Shown here one piece after another: positions 6,150-13,875 of a DNA stretch of 13,911 bases. The stretch comes from Maribacter sp. (GTDB lineage Bacteria > Bacteroidota > Bacteroidia > Flavobacteriales > Flavobacteriaceae). Within the stretch, counting starts at the first letter, position 1, and each line of letters begins with the position of its first letter. A program made the translations under genes and the position numbers. The notes under the pieces were generated by a model that was not told where the DNA came from, ran no database searches, and was given only the letters and a program-made list of their open reading frames with translations. The stretch covers positions 1 to 13,911 of the forward strand of contig JAHHKH010000063.1 of assembly GCA_018679695.1 (NCBI GenBank), in the 5' to 3' direction.

Positions 6150-9100
6150 TTATTGCTTAATAGGAACTATTTTATGTGCCATTAATCGATTATTATTCAC
6201 TGAATTAAGTAATAGGTCCATATTTCCTAGATTTATCAGACTAAGGTCCTTTACATTGTCACCTAAGTACAGCCCAGTTCTTTCATTACCTAAAGTTTTG
6301 TATCCATCATTGCCATTTGAAATTAATACCGTGCCGGAAATTGCATCTAGCCTTGTTGTTTCTACCTCGGTCTCATAAAGATTTCCTGCAACAATGCAAT
6401 CTTGATAACCATCATTGTTTATATCGACGAAAACACTACTCAATGCCGGAAATTGTTGTGCTTCGATAGGAAGGATCTTCTTTTCAAAACCATTATCGCC
6501 TGTGTTCAAGAGAAGTATAGAGTTAAATTCGTTTGCTTCATTTTCATAGGCATCGGATAATTCATCACCATATATATCGGTAAGTGTTGCATTGGCAAAT
6601 TCAGAATATGTACCAAATTTTTCTTTTATGAATGGCATTTGTTGTGAAGAACATTCCCTACCCCTCACAGGAACATATTCTCCTTTGTACTTTTTACTAA
6701 GAACCACATCATTAATGCCATTATTATCAAAATCATTGGCATAAATCTTCAAAGGCTTATCGCTTGTGGCATTGAATTTAATGTTGAGACCAACATTACC
6801 AATAATATAATCCTTGAAACCGTCATTATTGATATCTGTTTCATTAATAGAGAACCACCAGCCCTTATCATCGATTCCTTGAAATTTTGTTCGTTTAAAT
6901 GATTTGCCTTCCTGATTGCTATAAAACCCAATTGGGGTCCATTCGCCTACTGCAATAAAATCTTCCCAACCATCCTTATTAAAATCAGTTACAACTATAT
7001 CATTGATTATACCAAAATCAAGCAGTCCGGGGGCAATTTCCTTGGTTACATCCCTTAAATCGCCTCCGCTATTTTCGTAAAGTATGGAAGTACTATGGAT
7101 AGGGTATTTTTTTGGAATACTTCGATTACCGACAAGAATATCATTATCCCCGTCCTTGTCAAAATCTATAATATTTACGGTTTTACCACTCTTAGGAAAG
7201 GTATTTAAAACTTGACTATTGAATTTAGTGAATGAACCCGTCCCATCATTGATATAAAGTCTATCTGCATAAAAGGATGAATTCTCTTCAAATTCATTTC
7301 CGCCACTAACGACATAAAGATCCAAATCTTGATCATTGTCAAAGTCAAAGAATACAGATTGCATATCTTCGTAACCCTTATCTTCTTCAAAAGTCCTGGA
7401 TTTAATTTTAATAAACCGGTTGTTCCTTTGAATATATAATTGTCCTGATTGTCCTGACGCCCCTCCAATATATAGATCAACTTTCCCGTCACCATTCACG
7501 TCACCTTTTGAAATAAGAGGGCCACTAGTAGATTGTTTATAGGGAAGTAGTACCTCGGTATCAAAATCATTGAAAATGTTTTCGGTATGAACGAAATCTA
7601 TCCCCAAGGCATTAATATCCAACACTTCAAATATTGGTTTTTTCGATAACTTTTTATTGGATGTAGGTATTTTTGCGTTGTTGATATCAAATTCAATAAG
7701 GCTATTAGCCTGTACATTGTATTTCTCTTCCACTTTGCCATTGGTCCAAATTATCGAAACCGTATCAACGATTGAATGCTGGCCCAAACCAAAATTTATA
7801 ATATTACTATGCGAAGACCTATAGCCCCTTGTTCTCTTTTGTTCAATAAGTTGCGATGTGCCAGCATAGGATATTTTGACTTGTGCAAACGGATCGGAGT
7901 TTATTCCCTTGGTCTTGACTTTTAAATAATGGGCCTTGTTATGATCTGAAGTCATATTTTTGTAGAGAAAGGCATTCTCATCCATATTATTCACTACCAA
8001 ATCAAGATCACCATCATTGTCCAAATCACCTTGCGCAGCACCGTTGCTAAACGAAAAATCATCGAGACCCCAAGCTTTTGCATTTTCCTCAAAACGCAAT
8101 CCCGAATTGTTTTGATAGAGTATATTTTGAAGTTTCTCGGACGGCATCTGATTGTATAGCTCTTTTTTGATCTGTAAAGGAACATTGTTGCCATACTTTC
8201 TTTTCGTTTCAAAAACCTTGATCTGCAGGTCATTGTCCAAGGCATATCGTCTATAACCGTTGGTGATAAAAATATCGGTATCCTGATCATTGTCGAAATC
8301 GGTCATTAAGACAGACCAGCTCCAATCGGTGTTGGCAGTTCCAGTAAGTTGGGCTATATCATTGAATTTGTTATTTCCTATATTCAATTGCAGGGAATTG
8401 AACATATATTGATAATGAAAATCCGCTTTATTCACTAAATAGTCAAAACGATCAGTACTCATCGAAGCCATTAAGGTTTTTGATCTCACATGATCTGTAG
8501 AGGACATATCCAAGACAAAAATATCTTGCAGGTTATCATTATTGATATCAGCAATATCCATTCCCATTCCAAAATACGAGGTATGCTGCGTGAATTCCTT
8601 AATTCGATCGGTGAATGTTGAGTTTCCATTATTAATGAACATGGCATCAGGAAGGTAATAATCACTTGCTACATAAACATCCAACCAACCATCCTTATTT
8701 ATGTCGCTCACGCACAATCCCAATCCAAAAATCGGTCTTTGAATACCCGCTTTTTTGGTTATGTCAACAAATTTTCCATTATCATTGCGGTATAGGTGTG
8801 AGCTATTAAAATATTCCGATTCTGCATTCTCATGAACCATTCTATGCAGCGTGATTGGATCTATACCATATAATTCATTTTCATTCATTACAAAACAATC
8901 CAAATCGCCATCGTTATCCATATCAAAAAAAGTGGATTGTGTGGATATACCTAGATCTGCCAAGCCATATTCCCCAGCCTTTTCAGTAAAGGTAAGATCA
9001 CCGTTATTTACAAATAATAGGTTCATTCGATTAAAACGTGTATTCGGACCCCCTTGGGAAACATAGATGTCCATAAAACCATCGTTGTTGATATCAACAA

Positions 9101-9500
9101 AAGTGACACCGTTCGACCATTTTTTTCCTGTATTAATACCTGCTTCTTTCGAAATATCCTTGAATTTCAAATCGCCTTCATTAAGAAATAATTTGTTTTC
9201 TACCTGATTGCCTGTGAAAAATACATCCAAAAGACCATCATTATTAATATCCTCCAGGCCTACACCAGCACCGTTATAGAAGTAATCGAAATTAAACAGG
9301 TTTTCCAAAGTCTCTATATTTTCAGTAATGGTATTGGAAAAAACCAGCTTACTTTCCTCACTGCTTATTTTTTCAAATACTTTTGAGGCGGCGCTATTTG
9401 GGTCATCCGTGGAAATAACGATATCCTTTGATTGCTTTTCCCCTTTACAGGAGAACATGAAAAGAGCAATTATTAATGGGAAAAATAGAATTTTGTTCAT
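6150..9500 (-). CDS. Giant FG-GAP/VCBS-repeat lipoprotein with a central ASPIC/UnbV domain
   Basis: A 1116-residue surface-type lipoprotein. The signal peptide MNKILFFPLIIALFMFSC ends in a lipobox with C18, which is why I start at 9500 and not at the ATG 30 bases upstream. Calcium-loop motifs of the DxDxDGxxD type mark FG-GAP/VCBS blades at residues 84, 136, 193, 266, 318, 401 and 492. An ASPIC/UnbV-type domain follows (about 525-605, with KRTRGYRSSHSNIINFGLG), and a second set of motifs lies at 667, 719, 779, 839, 889, 923, 975 and 1026. That suggests two seven-or-eight-bladed beta propellers joined by the ASPIC domain. The 975 motif (DIYGDELSD) is degenerate. GNVGLNIKFN (901-910) before DFDNNG is a signature I associate with the large Bacteroidota members. 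Function in the family is not established; binding or scaffolding of a ligand is inferred. It lies 147 bases after the arylsulfotransferase-like gene on the same strand. Confidence 0.9.
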   Translation of the reverse strand: MNKILFFPLIIALFMFSCKGEKQSKDIVISTDDPNSAASKVFEKISSEESKLVFSNTITENIETLENLFNFDYFYNGAGVGLEDINNDGLLDVFFTGNQVENKLFLNEGDLKFKDISKEAGINTGKKWSNGVTFVDINNDGFMDIYVSQGGPNTRFNRMNLLFVNNGDLTFTEKAGEYGLADLGISTQSTFFDMDNDGDLDCFVMNENELYGIDPITLHRMVHENAESEYFNSSHLYRNDNGKFVDITKKAGIQRPIFGLGLCVSDINKDGWLDVYVASDYYLPDAMFINNGNSTFTDRIKEFTQHTSYFGMGMDIADINNDNLQDIFVLDMSSTDHVRSKTLMASMSTDRFDYLVNKADFHYQYMFNSLQLNIGNNKFNDIAQLTGTANTDWSWSVLMTDFDNDQDTDIFITNGYRRYALDNDLQIKVFETKRKYGNNVPLQIKKELYNQMPSEKLQNILYQNNSGLRFEENAKAWGLDDFSFSNGAAQGDLDNDGDLDLVVNNMDENAFLYKNMTSDHNKAHYLKVKTKGINSDPFAQVKISYAGTSQLIEQKRTRGYRSSHSNIINFGLGQHSIVDTVSIIWTNGKVEEKYNVQANSLIEFDINNAKIPTSNKKLSKKPIFEVLDINALGIDFVHTENIFNDFDTEVLLPYKQSTSGPLISKGDVNGDGKVDLYIGGASGQSGQLYIQRNNRFIKIKSRTFEEDKGYEDMQSVFFDFDNDQDLDLYVVSGGNEFEENSSFYADRLYINDGTGSFTKFNSQVLNTFPKSGKTVNIIDFDKDGDNDILVGNRSIPKKYPIHSTSILYENSGGDLRDVTKEIAPGLLDFGIINDIVVTDFNKDGWEDFIAVGEWTPIGFYSNQEGKSFKRTKFQGIDDKGWWFSINETDINNDGFKDYIIGNVGLNIKFNATSDKPLKIYANDFDNNGINDVVLSKKYKGEYVPVRGRECSSQQMPFIKEKFGTYSEFANATLTDIYGDELSDAYENEANEFNSILLLNTGDNGFEKKILPIEAQQFPALSSVFVDINNDGYQDCIVAGNLYETEVETTRLDAISGTVLISNGNDGYKTLGNERTGLYLGDNVKDLSLINLGNMDLLLNSVNNNRLMAHKIVPIKQ

Positions 9501-9566
9501 TGTATGGTACTGAATTGAATCAAACAACATAAATAAAATTAAGTCACGAAGATTGCGGTCTTAAAT

Positions 9567-9607
9567 CTGAAAATTTTCGGTTCATTGGTCATGGTAATCA
9601 TTTTCAG
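9567..9607. other. Small inverted repeats in the gap between two lipoprotein genes
   Basis: The 147-base gap at 9501-9647 has no gene. It contains the palindrome GAAAATTTTC (9569-9578) and 8-base arms CTGAAAAT (9567-9574) and ATTTTCAG (9600-9607). Neither has a T-run that would make it a terminator for the arylsulfotransferase-like gene. I see no exact TAnnTTTG box before the VCBS gene, so read-through from the upstream gene is likely. Chance occurrence in AT-rich DNA is quite possible. Confidence 0.2.
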
Positions 9608-9647
9608 GGCGCTCTTGCAATCCATGTCGATGATTCACCAATTTTGG

Positions 9648-11009
9648 TTATAGCCCTAGGGCTTGTATTTCCGGGCCATCGTTAGCATAATGGTATCCTC
9701 GCCAAAGGAATCCTTCTATGTTACATTTCCAAACCACCTCCTTTTCACGGGTTACCTCCCAGTATCCAAAATCACCTTCTGTAATGAGGATATTTCCGTT
9801 GGGTAATGGGACAGCCCCAGAAACCTTACCTGAATAGAGGTCCGGATCTGTAAAACTCCAGGTTATCCGCAACTCATTATCAGTATTTGCTTGTAGATCA
9901 TAGACAACAGGTAGTTCCATTTCGTAAACAGTAGATTGTTTAATATCATTTCCATTGGAGAAAATGAGTATTTTACCCTGATCTACCCCTTTTAGCAAAT
10001 TGGGAAAATGGTTGTTATGAAACAAGCGGGTTCCCGCTGTATTCCGATACGTTTCCGGATTGCCAAAACGATAGATAAGATCACCGCCTTTACCGTAATT
10101 CCCACCATCGTGCCCGGCAGCTTCTGAAGTTGAGGTGCTGTGGTCGATTGCCCAGACCTCGGAATAAAAGTTCACACTCAATAAGATTACATCATTCACT
10201 TCATCATAAGCAATAGCATTCGCGTGCATTATATCTCCCTTAACCTCTTCCAATGTTTCTGATATCGGAGTATAGTTAATGTCAATGAGTTCGGGATGTT
10301 CTGAAACTACACCAAAATTGTCTTTGATTGCATCGTGGTCCTGTATTAAATGGTCCTTGGAGTGCCATTCCCATATTATTTGGTTAGTGGCTGGGTCAAT
10401 TTCAATTATCGATTCTGGAAAAATAGCTTCTTCGAGCATAAAACCTGCTTGCACTGCCTCTGCTGAACTTAATTGTTCCCAGACCATCGCAATAATGTTT
10501 CCATTAGGCAGTTGTTCTACATCATGATGTGTTTCCCCTTCCAATGAGGAATATATAAAATCCCATTCCACGCTATTGTCTGGGGCAATGATCTGCAGTC
10601 TTCCACCCTTTCCTCCTAATTTAATCTGGGGGTCATCGGACTCCAATGAGGCTAAAAGCTTTCCATTGGGTAAAAGAAATACATCATTGCCAATATTATT
10701 GGTAAGGGTCCATTCATGCAATAAACGTGCTTCTTTGTCCATAAGGTAGGCCCGGTTGGCGGCTGCATCATTGACGAGTATAAAATTATCATCAACTTTA
10801 TCCGCGTTGAATACTTCAACAATTCCTTCAGGGGTAAAGTCAGGTTCTTCGATAACAGGGTCTTCCGGTTCTTCAGGAATCGGTTCCTCGCCTACAATTT
10901 CGGTGTCCTTACCCGTGAGTTCATCTTCAGAACAGGATTGCAGCCATACAATTGAAGCAAAAAATGCCAAAAGTACAGCGGTATGGCGAATAAAAATAAT
11001 CTTCATCAT
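9648..11009 (-). CDS. Arylsulfotransferase (ASST)-like lipoprotein
   Basis: A 453-residue exported lipoprotein related to aryl-sulfate sulfotransferases, which move sulfate from one phenolic ester to another phenol without PAPS. The signal peptide ends WLQSC with lipid Cys C26. An acidic, Pro-rich linker (41-58, repeated EEP) then tethers the domain. The propeller core has repeated 'LPNGN' strands (113, 167 and 402) alternating with VEWDF, IIWEWH and ITWSF strands. Conserved-type histidines are HHDVEQLPNGNII (161-173), MHANAIAYDEVNDVILL (261-277) and RLFHNNHFP (328-336). These resemble the ASST active-site histidines, but I cannot align them residue by residue, so catalysis is not proven. Start: ATG codons at 11009 and 11006 are both plausible. 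An in-frame TTG at 11024 is rejected because it is part of a promoter box. Confidence 0.82.
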   Translation of the reverse strand: MMKIIFIRHTAVLLAFFASIVWLQSCSEDELTGKDTEIVGEEPIPEEPEDPVIEEPDFTPEGIVEVFNADKVDDNFILVNDAAANRAYLMDKEARLLHEWTLTNNIGNDVFLLPNGKLLASLESDDPQIKLGGKGGRLQIIAPDNSVEWDFIYSSLEGETHHDVEQLPNGNIIAMVWEQLSSAEAVQAGFMLEEAIFPESIIEIDPATNQIIWEWHSKDHLIQDHDAIKDNFGVVSEHPELIDINYTPISETLEEVKGDIMHANAIAYDEVNDVILLSVNFYSEVWAIDHSTSTSEAAGHDGGNYGKGGDLIYRFGNPETYRNTAGTRLFHNNHFPNLLKGVDQGKILIFSNGNDIKQSTVYEMELPVVYDLQANTDNELRITWSFTDPDLYSGKVSGAVPLPNGNILITEGDFGYWEVTREKEVVWKCNIEGFLWRGYHYANDGPEIQALGL

Positions 11010-11021
11010 TTCAATTTTACT

Positions 11022-11029
11022 CAAAAATA
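11022..11029 (-). promoter_or_regulatory. Bacteroidota -7 promoter box for the arylsulfotransferase-like gene
   Basis: Minus-strand TATTTTTG is an exact TAnnTTTG match, 12 bases before the ATG at 11009. It implies a very short leader. A good TTTG -33 element is not seen. The box and the upstream terminator at 11342-11373 together indicate that this gene starts a transcription unit separate from the SusD pair. Confidence 0.5.
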
Positions 11030-11341
11030 CATTATTATTTGCAGGAAATATATTGGTCTTCGTTAATATTTAAGATGCTATTTGACAAAAAATAAACCTC
11101 ATTGTTAAGACTTACCTATGGCCATACCATTCAATTTTTCATTAAACTTTCCGATCATTTCATACTGTTTTTCATATGAAAACAATAATCGTGGAAAGTT
11201 AAGTTATGGGTTCCATTACCATTCGATTTCATTTGTAAGGGTGTAATCAAAATCCGTGGTAAATACCTTAATTGTAATTAAATAAGTCGTTTAGCCATAG
11301 CGCACTTCAATTACATCAATAAGATTGTAAGGTAATTCAAT
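11030..11341. other. Non-coding gap between two minus-strand transcription units
   Basis: About 310 bases with no credible gene on either strand. It is AT-rich and holds the nested inverted repeat at 11145-11200. The remainder has only short AT-rich partial repeats (AATTAC and GTAATT near 11305-11337) and no second exact TAnnTTTG box on the minus strand. It is bounded by the promoter box of the arylsulfotransferase-like gene on the left and a terminator on the right. The most economical reading is an upstream regulatory region; a small RNA cannot be excluded. Confidence 0.4.
11145..11200. promoter_or_regulatory. Nested inverted repeat upstream of the arylsulfotransferase-like gene
   Basis: Outer arms AACTTTCC (11145-11152) and GGAAAGTT (11193-11200) are perfect, and GAT/ATC continues the pairing inward if two bases bulge. 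Inside lies a perfect 14-base palindrome, TTTTCATATGAAAA (11169-11182). The element is about 135 bases upstream of the gene start. It could be an operator or an RNA structure. It lacks a T-run, so it is not a standard terminator. Confidence 0.35.
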
Positions 11342-11373
11342 AAAAAAAGCCACCTCTTGCGAGAGGTGGCTTT
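11342..11373 (-). terminator. Intrinsic terminator of the SusD-lipoprotein transcript
   Basis: A perfect 12-bp stem (11346-11357 with 11362-11373; one arm AAAGCCACCTCT) with a 4-base TGCG loop. On the minus strand the T-run reads TTTTTTT including the end of the stem. It lies 43 bases after the stop of the lipoprotein gene at 11417. The + side has no T-run, so it serves the minus strand only. Confidence 0.92.
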
Positions 11374-11416
11374 CAATAAAACTTTATTGGTTTACATCCA
11401 ATGGTTTCTGGATGAA

Positions 11417-12358
11417 TTAATCTTTACAGAAATCAATGGTTATCGGTCCGGCCTCAACACTGGTATAACCGCCTACAACGTTTCCGTTTGGAGTAACGAT
11501 TTCGAATCCTATTTCACCATAGTTATCTCCTGGGAAGAACCAATCTGCCGTTTGAGTACCAGCTGGAATTGTAATAGTTCCACTTCCTTCTGAACCATTA
11601 TTGGGAGTACAATCAGGACCTCCTAAGAAAGTTCCAGCAGCACTACCATAAGGAGAACAAAGTCCAACCTCCAATACCGTACCATCATCCAAAGTAACAG
11701 TAATACCAGAACCACCGCCGCCAGTATCTGTCTGCCAACCATCTCCGTAAGAGTCAGTCATATTAACTGTCCAAACGCCCGGAGTTGGAGCTTTAGGAGG
11801 ACATACTATAGTTGCAGAGTATAGAAACGGTGAACTAAAGTAAGATCCTGTCAAAGTACCTGAATTTTGGGCAAAAGAATATCTTCTACCATCGGTTAAT
11901 ACCAGTTCAAAACGAATCCTAAACTGATCGCTACCATCTATATCACTTTCAGAAACCCCAGTAGCACTTAAAAGCTGCCCTAAAGTTATTTGGTAACTGA
12001 ATACTGGTAGACCATTATCACCAATTGTAAATCCTGATGGGTCAAGAGTCTCAGCCAAAGCGTCAGGAGTAGTTGCTCCCTTACCATTATCAGGTGTTCC
12101 ATCTGTAAAATTAACGAAGACATCTATGGCTTGAACCAAACCACCATCTTGTTCACTTTGAACTTCCAGGTCAACTCCGAAAAAACCATCGGCTACGCCA
12201 ATAGGTAATTCATCGGAAGTAACATTAACTGTTCTTAAGATAGCCCCTCTTTCAGTGCCAGCGGTTACGTCGTCAACAACAGCATCCCCTTCATCACATG
12301 AGGTAAACACCAATGATGTTAACGCAAGAACAGTAAAAATTTTATGATTAATTTTCAT
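11417..12358 (-). CDS. SusD-linked lipoprotein with a C-terminal GDGW-type domain
   Basis: A 313-residue lipoprotein with signal peptide MKINHKIFTVLALTSLVFTSC and lipid Cys C21. The N-terminal domain (about 25-186) ends with RFELVLTDGRRYSF and YFSSPFLYSATIVCPP, a pattern I associate with lipoproteins encoded next to SusD in flavobacteria. A second domain (about 192-313) starts GVWTVNMTDSYGDGWQ; the W-(x)n-DSYGDGW motif recurs in secreted Bacteroidota beta-sandwich domains. Cysteines at 186, 234, 250 and 311 could form two disulfides. The gene begins 20 bases after the susD stop and is followed by a strong terminator, so it is the last gene of that operon. A role in ligand binding at the cell surface, like SusE/SusF, is inferred from position only. 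Confidence 0.72.
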   Translation of the reverse strand: MKINHKIFTVLALTSLVFTSCDEGDAVVDDVTAGTERGAILRTVNVTSDELPIGVADGFFGVDLEVQSEQDGGLVQAIDVFVNFTDGTPDNGKGATTPDALAETLDPSGFTIGDNGLPVFSYQITLGQLLSATGVSESDIDGSDQFRIRFELVLTDGRRYSFAQNSGTLTGSYFSSPFLYSATIVCPPKAPTPGVWTVNMTDSYGDGWQTDTGGGGSGITVTLDDGTVLEVGLCSPYGSAAGTFLGGPDCTPNNGSEGSGTITIPAGTQTADWFFPGDNYGEIGFEIVTPNGNVVGGYTSVEAGPITIDFCKD

Positions 12359-12378
12359 CTTATTTCTTTTTTAGTTAA

Positions 12379-13875
12379 TTAATTCGCTGGAGGGAACGTT
12401 GGACTAGAAGGATTAGTATCCCAGAATACCTGTTCTGTAAGCGATGTTTTTTGAGTTAAGTTAGGGTTGGTGACAACCTCGTTTTGTGGTATGAGAAATG
12501 ATCTTGGGAAAGGTCCTGGATTTGGTTCCCAGTTAGGAAGCACCGTAGTGGGATATCCTGTTTTTCTGTAGTAGTTAAATGTCTCAGCACCACCACCAAA
12601 CGAAGCAATCCAATACTGTTCAGCAAAAATGTTTTCCTTATCATCTCCTGTAGCTGCATTGAAATCAGCAACTATTCCATCAACGTAAGCCGTTACATCT
12701 GCGGCAGTTGGTTCAAATGACTTGTCTGCATTACCATCCAAGGCTCCAAAAGTCTGTACTTTGGTGATTGATTTTTCCATACCAGCCTGCATAAACGCAG
12801 CCCTTTCAGCATCACTTGCAGCCATATCAGCCCTCCAAAAATCAACATAAGATGCTAATATAATGGGCTCAATTCCGGCACCACCACCACCGAGGCCTAG
12901 GCCAACGACGTCAAAACCGTTATCATCAAAACGACCACCGGCAGGATAAACACCAGCTGCTGTTCTCTGGAAGCCATCTGGAGGAGTACCTTCATCATTA
13001 CCATGGGAACGTCCCCAATAACCATTATCAACACTACAATAGGTGTATCCACCATCTATATAATGTTGTGGAGGCACTACCAGGGAGCAAGCTAATAATT
13101 CTTCATCAGGATCAACTGGATCACCATTGATATCATTAGCACCCGGAGTACCGTCAATCTGACGATAGTAATAGTAACGGATTCTAGGGTCATCTTTTTC
13201 AAGCATGGTCTCCATCAACCAATTCGAATGATAAATGTTGGCACCACTAGGAGTATAATCATTGGCATAATCTTGATGTCTCGTATCAGGCTGTAATTCC
13301 CTTGAACCAAATTGGAACTCAAAATCATCATCAGAATCACTAATGAAATTATTGTCGGCTATTACGGCATTAAAAGCTGAGGTGTTATTTGTGGTAACAT
13401 ATGCTTTTAAACGTAATGAATTAATGGCTTTAACCCATTTGCTGGCATCACCTCCATAAAAGAAGTCATCAGCACCCAAAGCATCCGGATTTCCGCTCAA
13501 CAATGATTCGGCCTCATCCAACAAAGCCAATGCACTTGTGTATACGGCTGCACCATCATCCAAAACAGGAGCTGGGAACTCTGCAGGATTACCAGCCTGC
13601 GTAAATGCGGCAGCTCCCACATAATCAACCAATAACATCAATTGATGTGCATACATGACCTTAGAAATACCTACGTGAAAATCATAGTTGATATCAGAAT
13701 TGGCATTAATATCCTCCAAACCTTGAAGGTTGGTTAAAATACCAACGCTCACTCCAGAGCCTATACCAGTGCCGGCACTACTGTATACGCGAGACCATAT
13801 TCCGTTAAAGCTTGCACCTGGGTAATTGTTAAAGTAATCACGACCTCCCATAAAGTCGATTCGTGTTAATTCAGA
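12379..13875 (-). CDS. SusD/RagB-family nutrient-binding outer-membrane lipoprotein, 5' end missing
   Basis: A SusD-like protein (SusD-like_2 type), the surface lid of a SusC TonB-dependent transporter. About 499 residues are present, from SELTRIDFMGGRDYFNNYPG to the TAA at 12379. The N-terminal signal peptide, lipid Cys and first helices are absent. Visible family features are LTRIDFMGGRDYFN and FNGIWSRVYSS near the start, HVGISKVMYAHQLMLLVDYVG (TPR-like helix), DASKWVKAINSLRLKAY, DPRIRYYY, the Gly-rich IEPIILASYVDFWRADMA, and the terminal YYRKTGYP...FPRSFLIPQNEV that closes SusD proteins. An internal ATG at 13851 is not the true start, because conserved ELTR residues precede it. Upstream, in frame, a TGA (13885-13887) lies inside an inverted repeat at the window edge, so the gene is either disrupted, switched off by inversion, or cut by a contig-end artefact. 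The susC partner is expected beyond the edge. Confidence 0.88.
   Translation of the reverse strand, partial: SELTRIDFMGGRDYFNNYPGASFNGIWSRVYSSAGTGIGSGVSVGILTNLQGLEDINANSDINYDFHVGISKVMYAHQLMLLVDYVGAAAFTQAGNPAEFPAPVLDDGAAVYTSALALLDEAESLLSGNPDALGADDFFYGGDASKWVKAINSLRLKAYVTTNNTSAFNAVIADNNFISDSDDDFEFQFGSRELQPDTRHQDYANDYTPSGANIYHSNWLMETMLEKDDPRIRYYYYRQIDGTPGANDINGDPVDPDEELLACSLVVPPQHYIDGGYTYCSVDNGYWGRSHGNDEGTPPDGFQRTAAGVYPAGGRFDDNGFDVVGLGLGGGGAGIEPIILASYVDFWRADMAASDAERAAFMQAGMEKSITKVQTFGALDGNADKSFEPTAADVTAYVDGIVADFNAATGDDKENIFAEQYWIASFGGGAETFNYYRKTGYPTTVLPNWEPNPGPFPRSFLIPQNEVVTNPNLTQKTSLTEQVFWDTNPSSPTFPPAN

Noticed and set aside
7205..7495. Open frame antiparallel or offset within the giant VCBS gene, and similar ones at 6749-6931 and 7994-8290
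   Set aside because: They overlap strongly conserved repeat-coding sequence in another frame, lack signals of their own, and have no recognisable domain.
9501..9530. ATG at 9530 for the giant VCBS lipoprotein
   Set aside because: It would put ten mostly polar residues before MNKILFFPLI; the start at 9500 gives a typical lipoprotein signal with C18.
9652..9663. Palindrome AGCCCTAGGGCT at the end of the arylsulfotransferase-like gene
   Set aside because: It is made of the last codons (ALGL), has no loop and no T-run, so it is not supported as a terminator.
11010..11024. TTG start at 11024 for the arylsulfotransferase-like gene
   Set aside because: The TTG is the end of the TATTTTTG promoter box; ATG codons at 11009 and 11006 directly precede a standard lipoprotein signal.
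10756..11073. Serine-rich open frame on the + strand opposite the start of the arylsulfotransferase-like gene
   Set aside because: Its Ser/Ile-rich composition is the complement of the acidic Pro-rich linker on the real strand.
12456..12671. Second minus-strand frame within the susD 3' part
   Set aside because: It overlaps the conserved SusD C-terminus (FPRSFLIPQNEV region) in a different frame and has no supporting feature.
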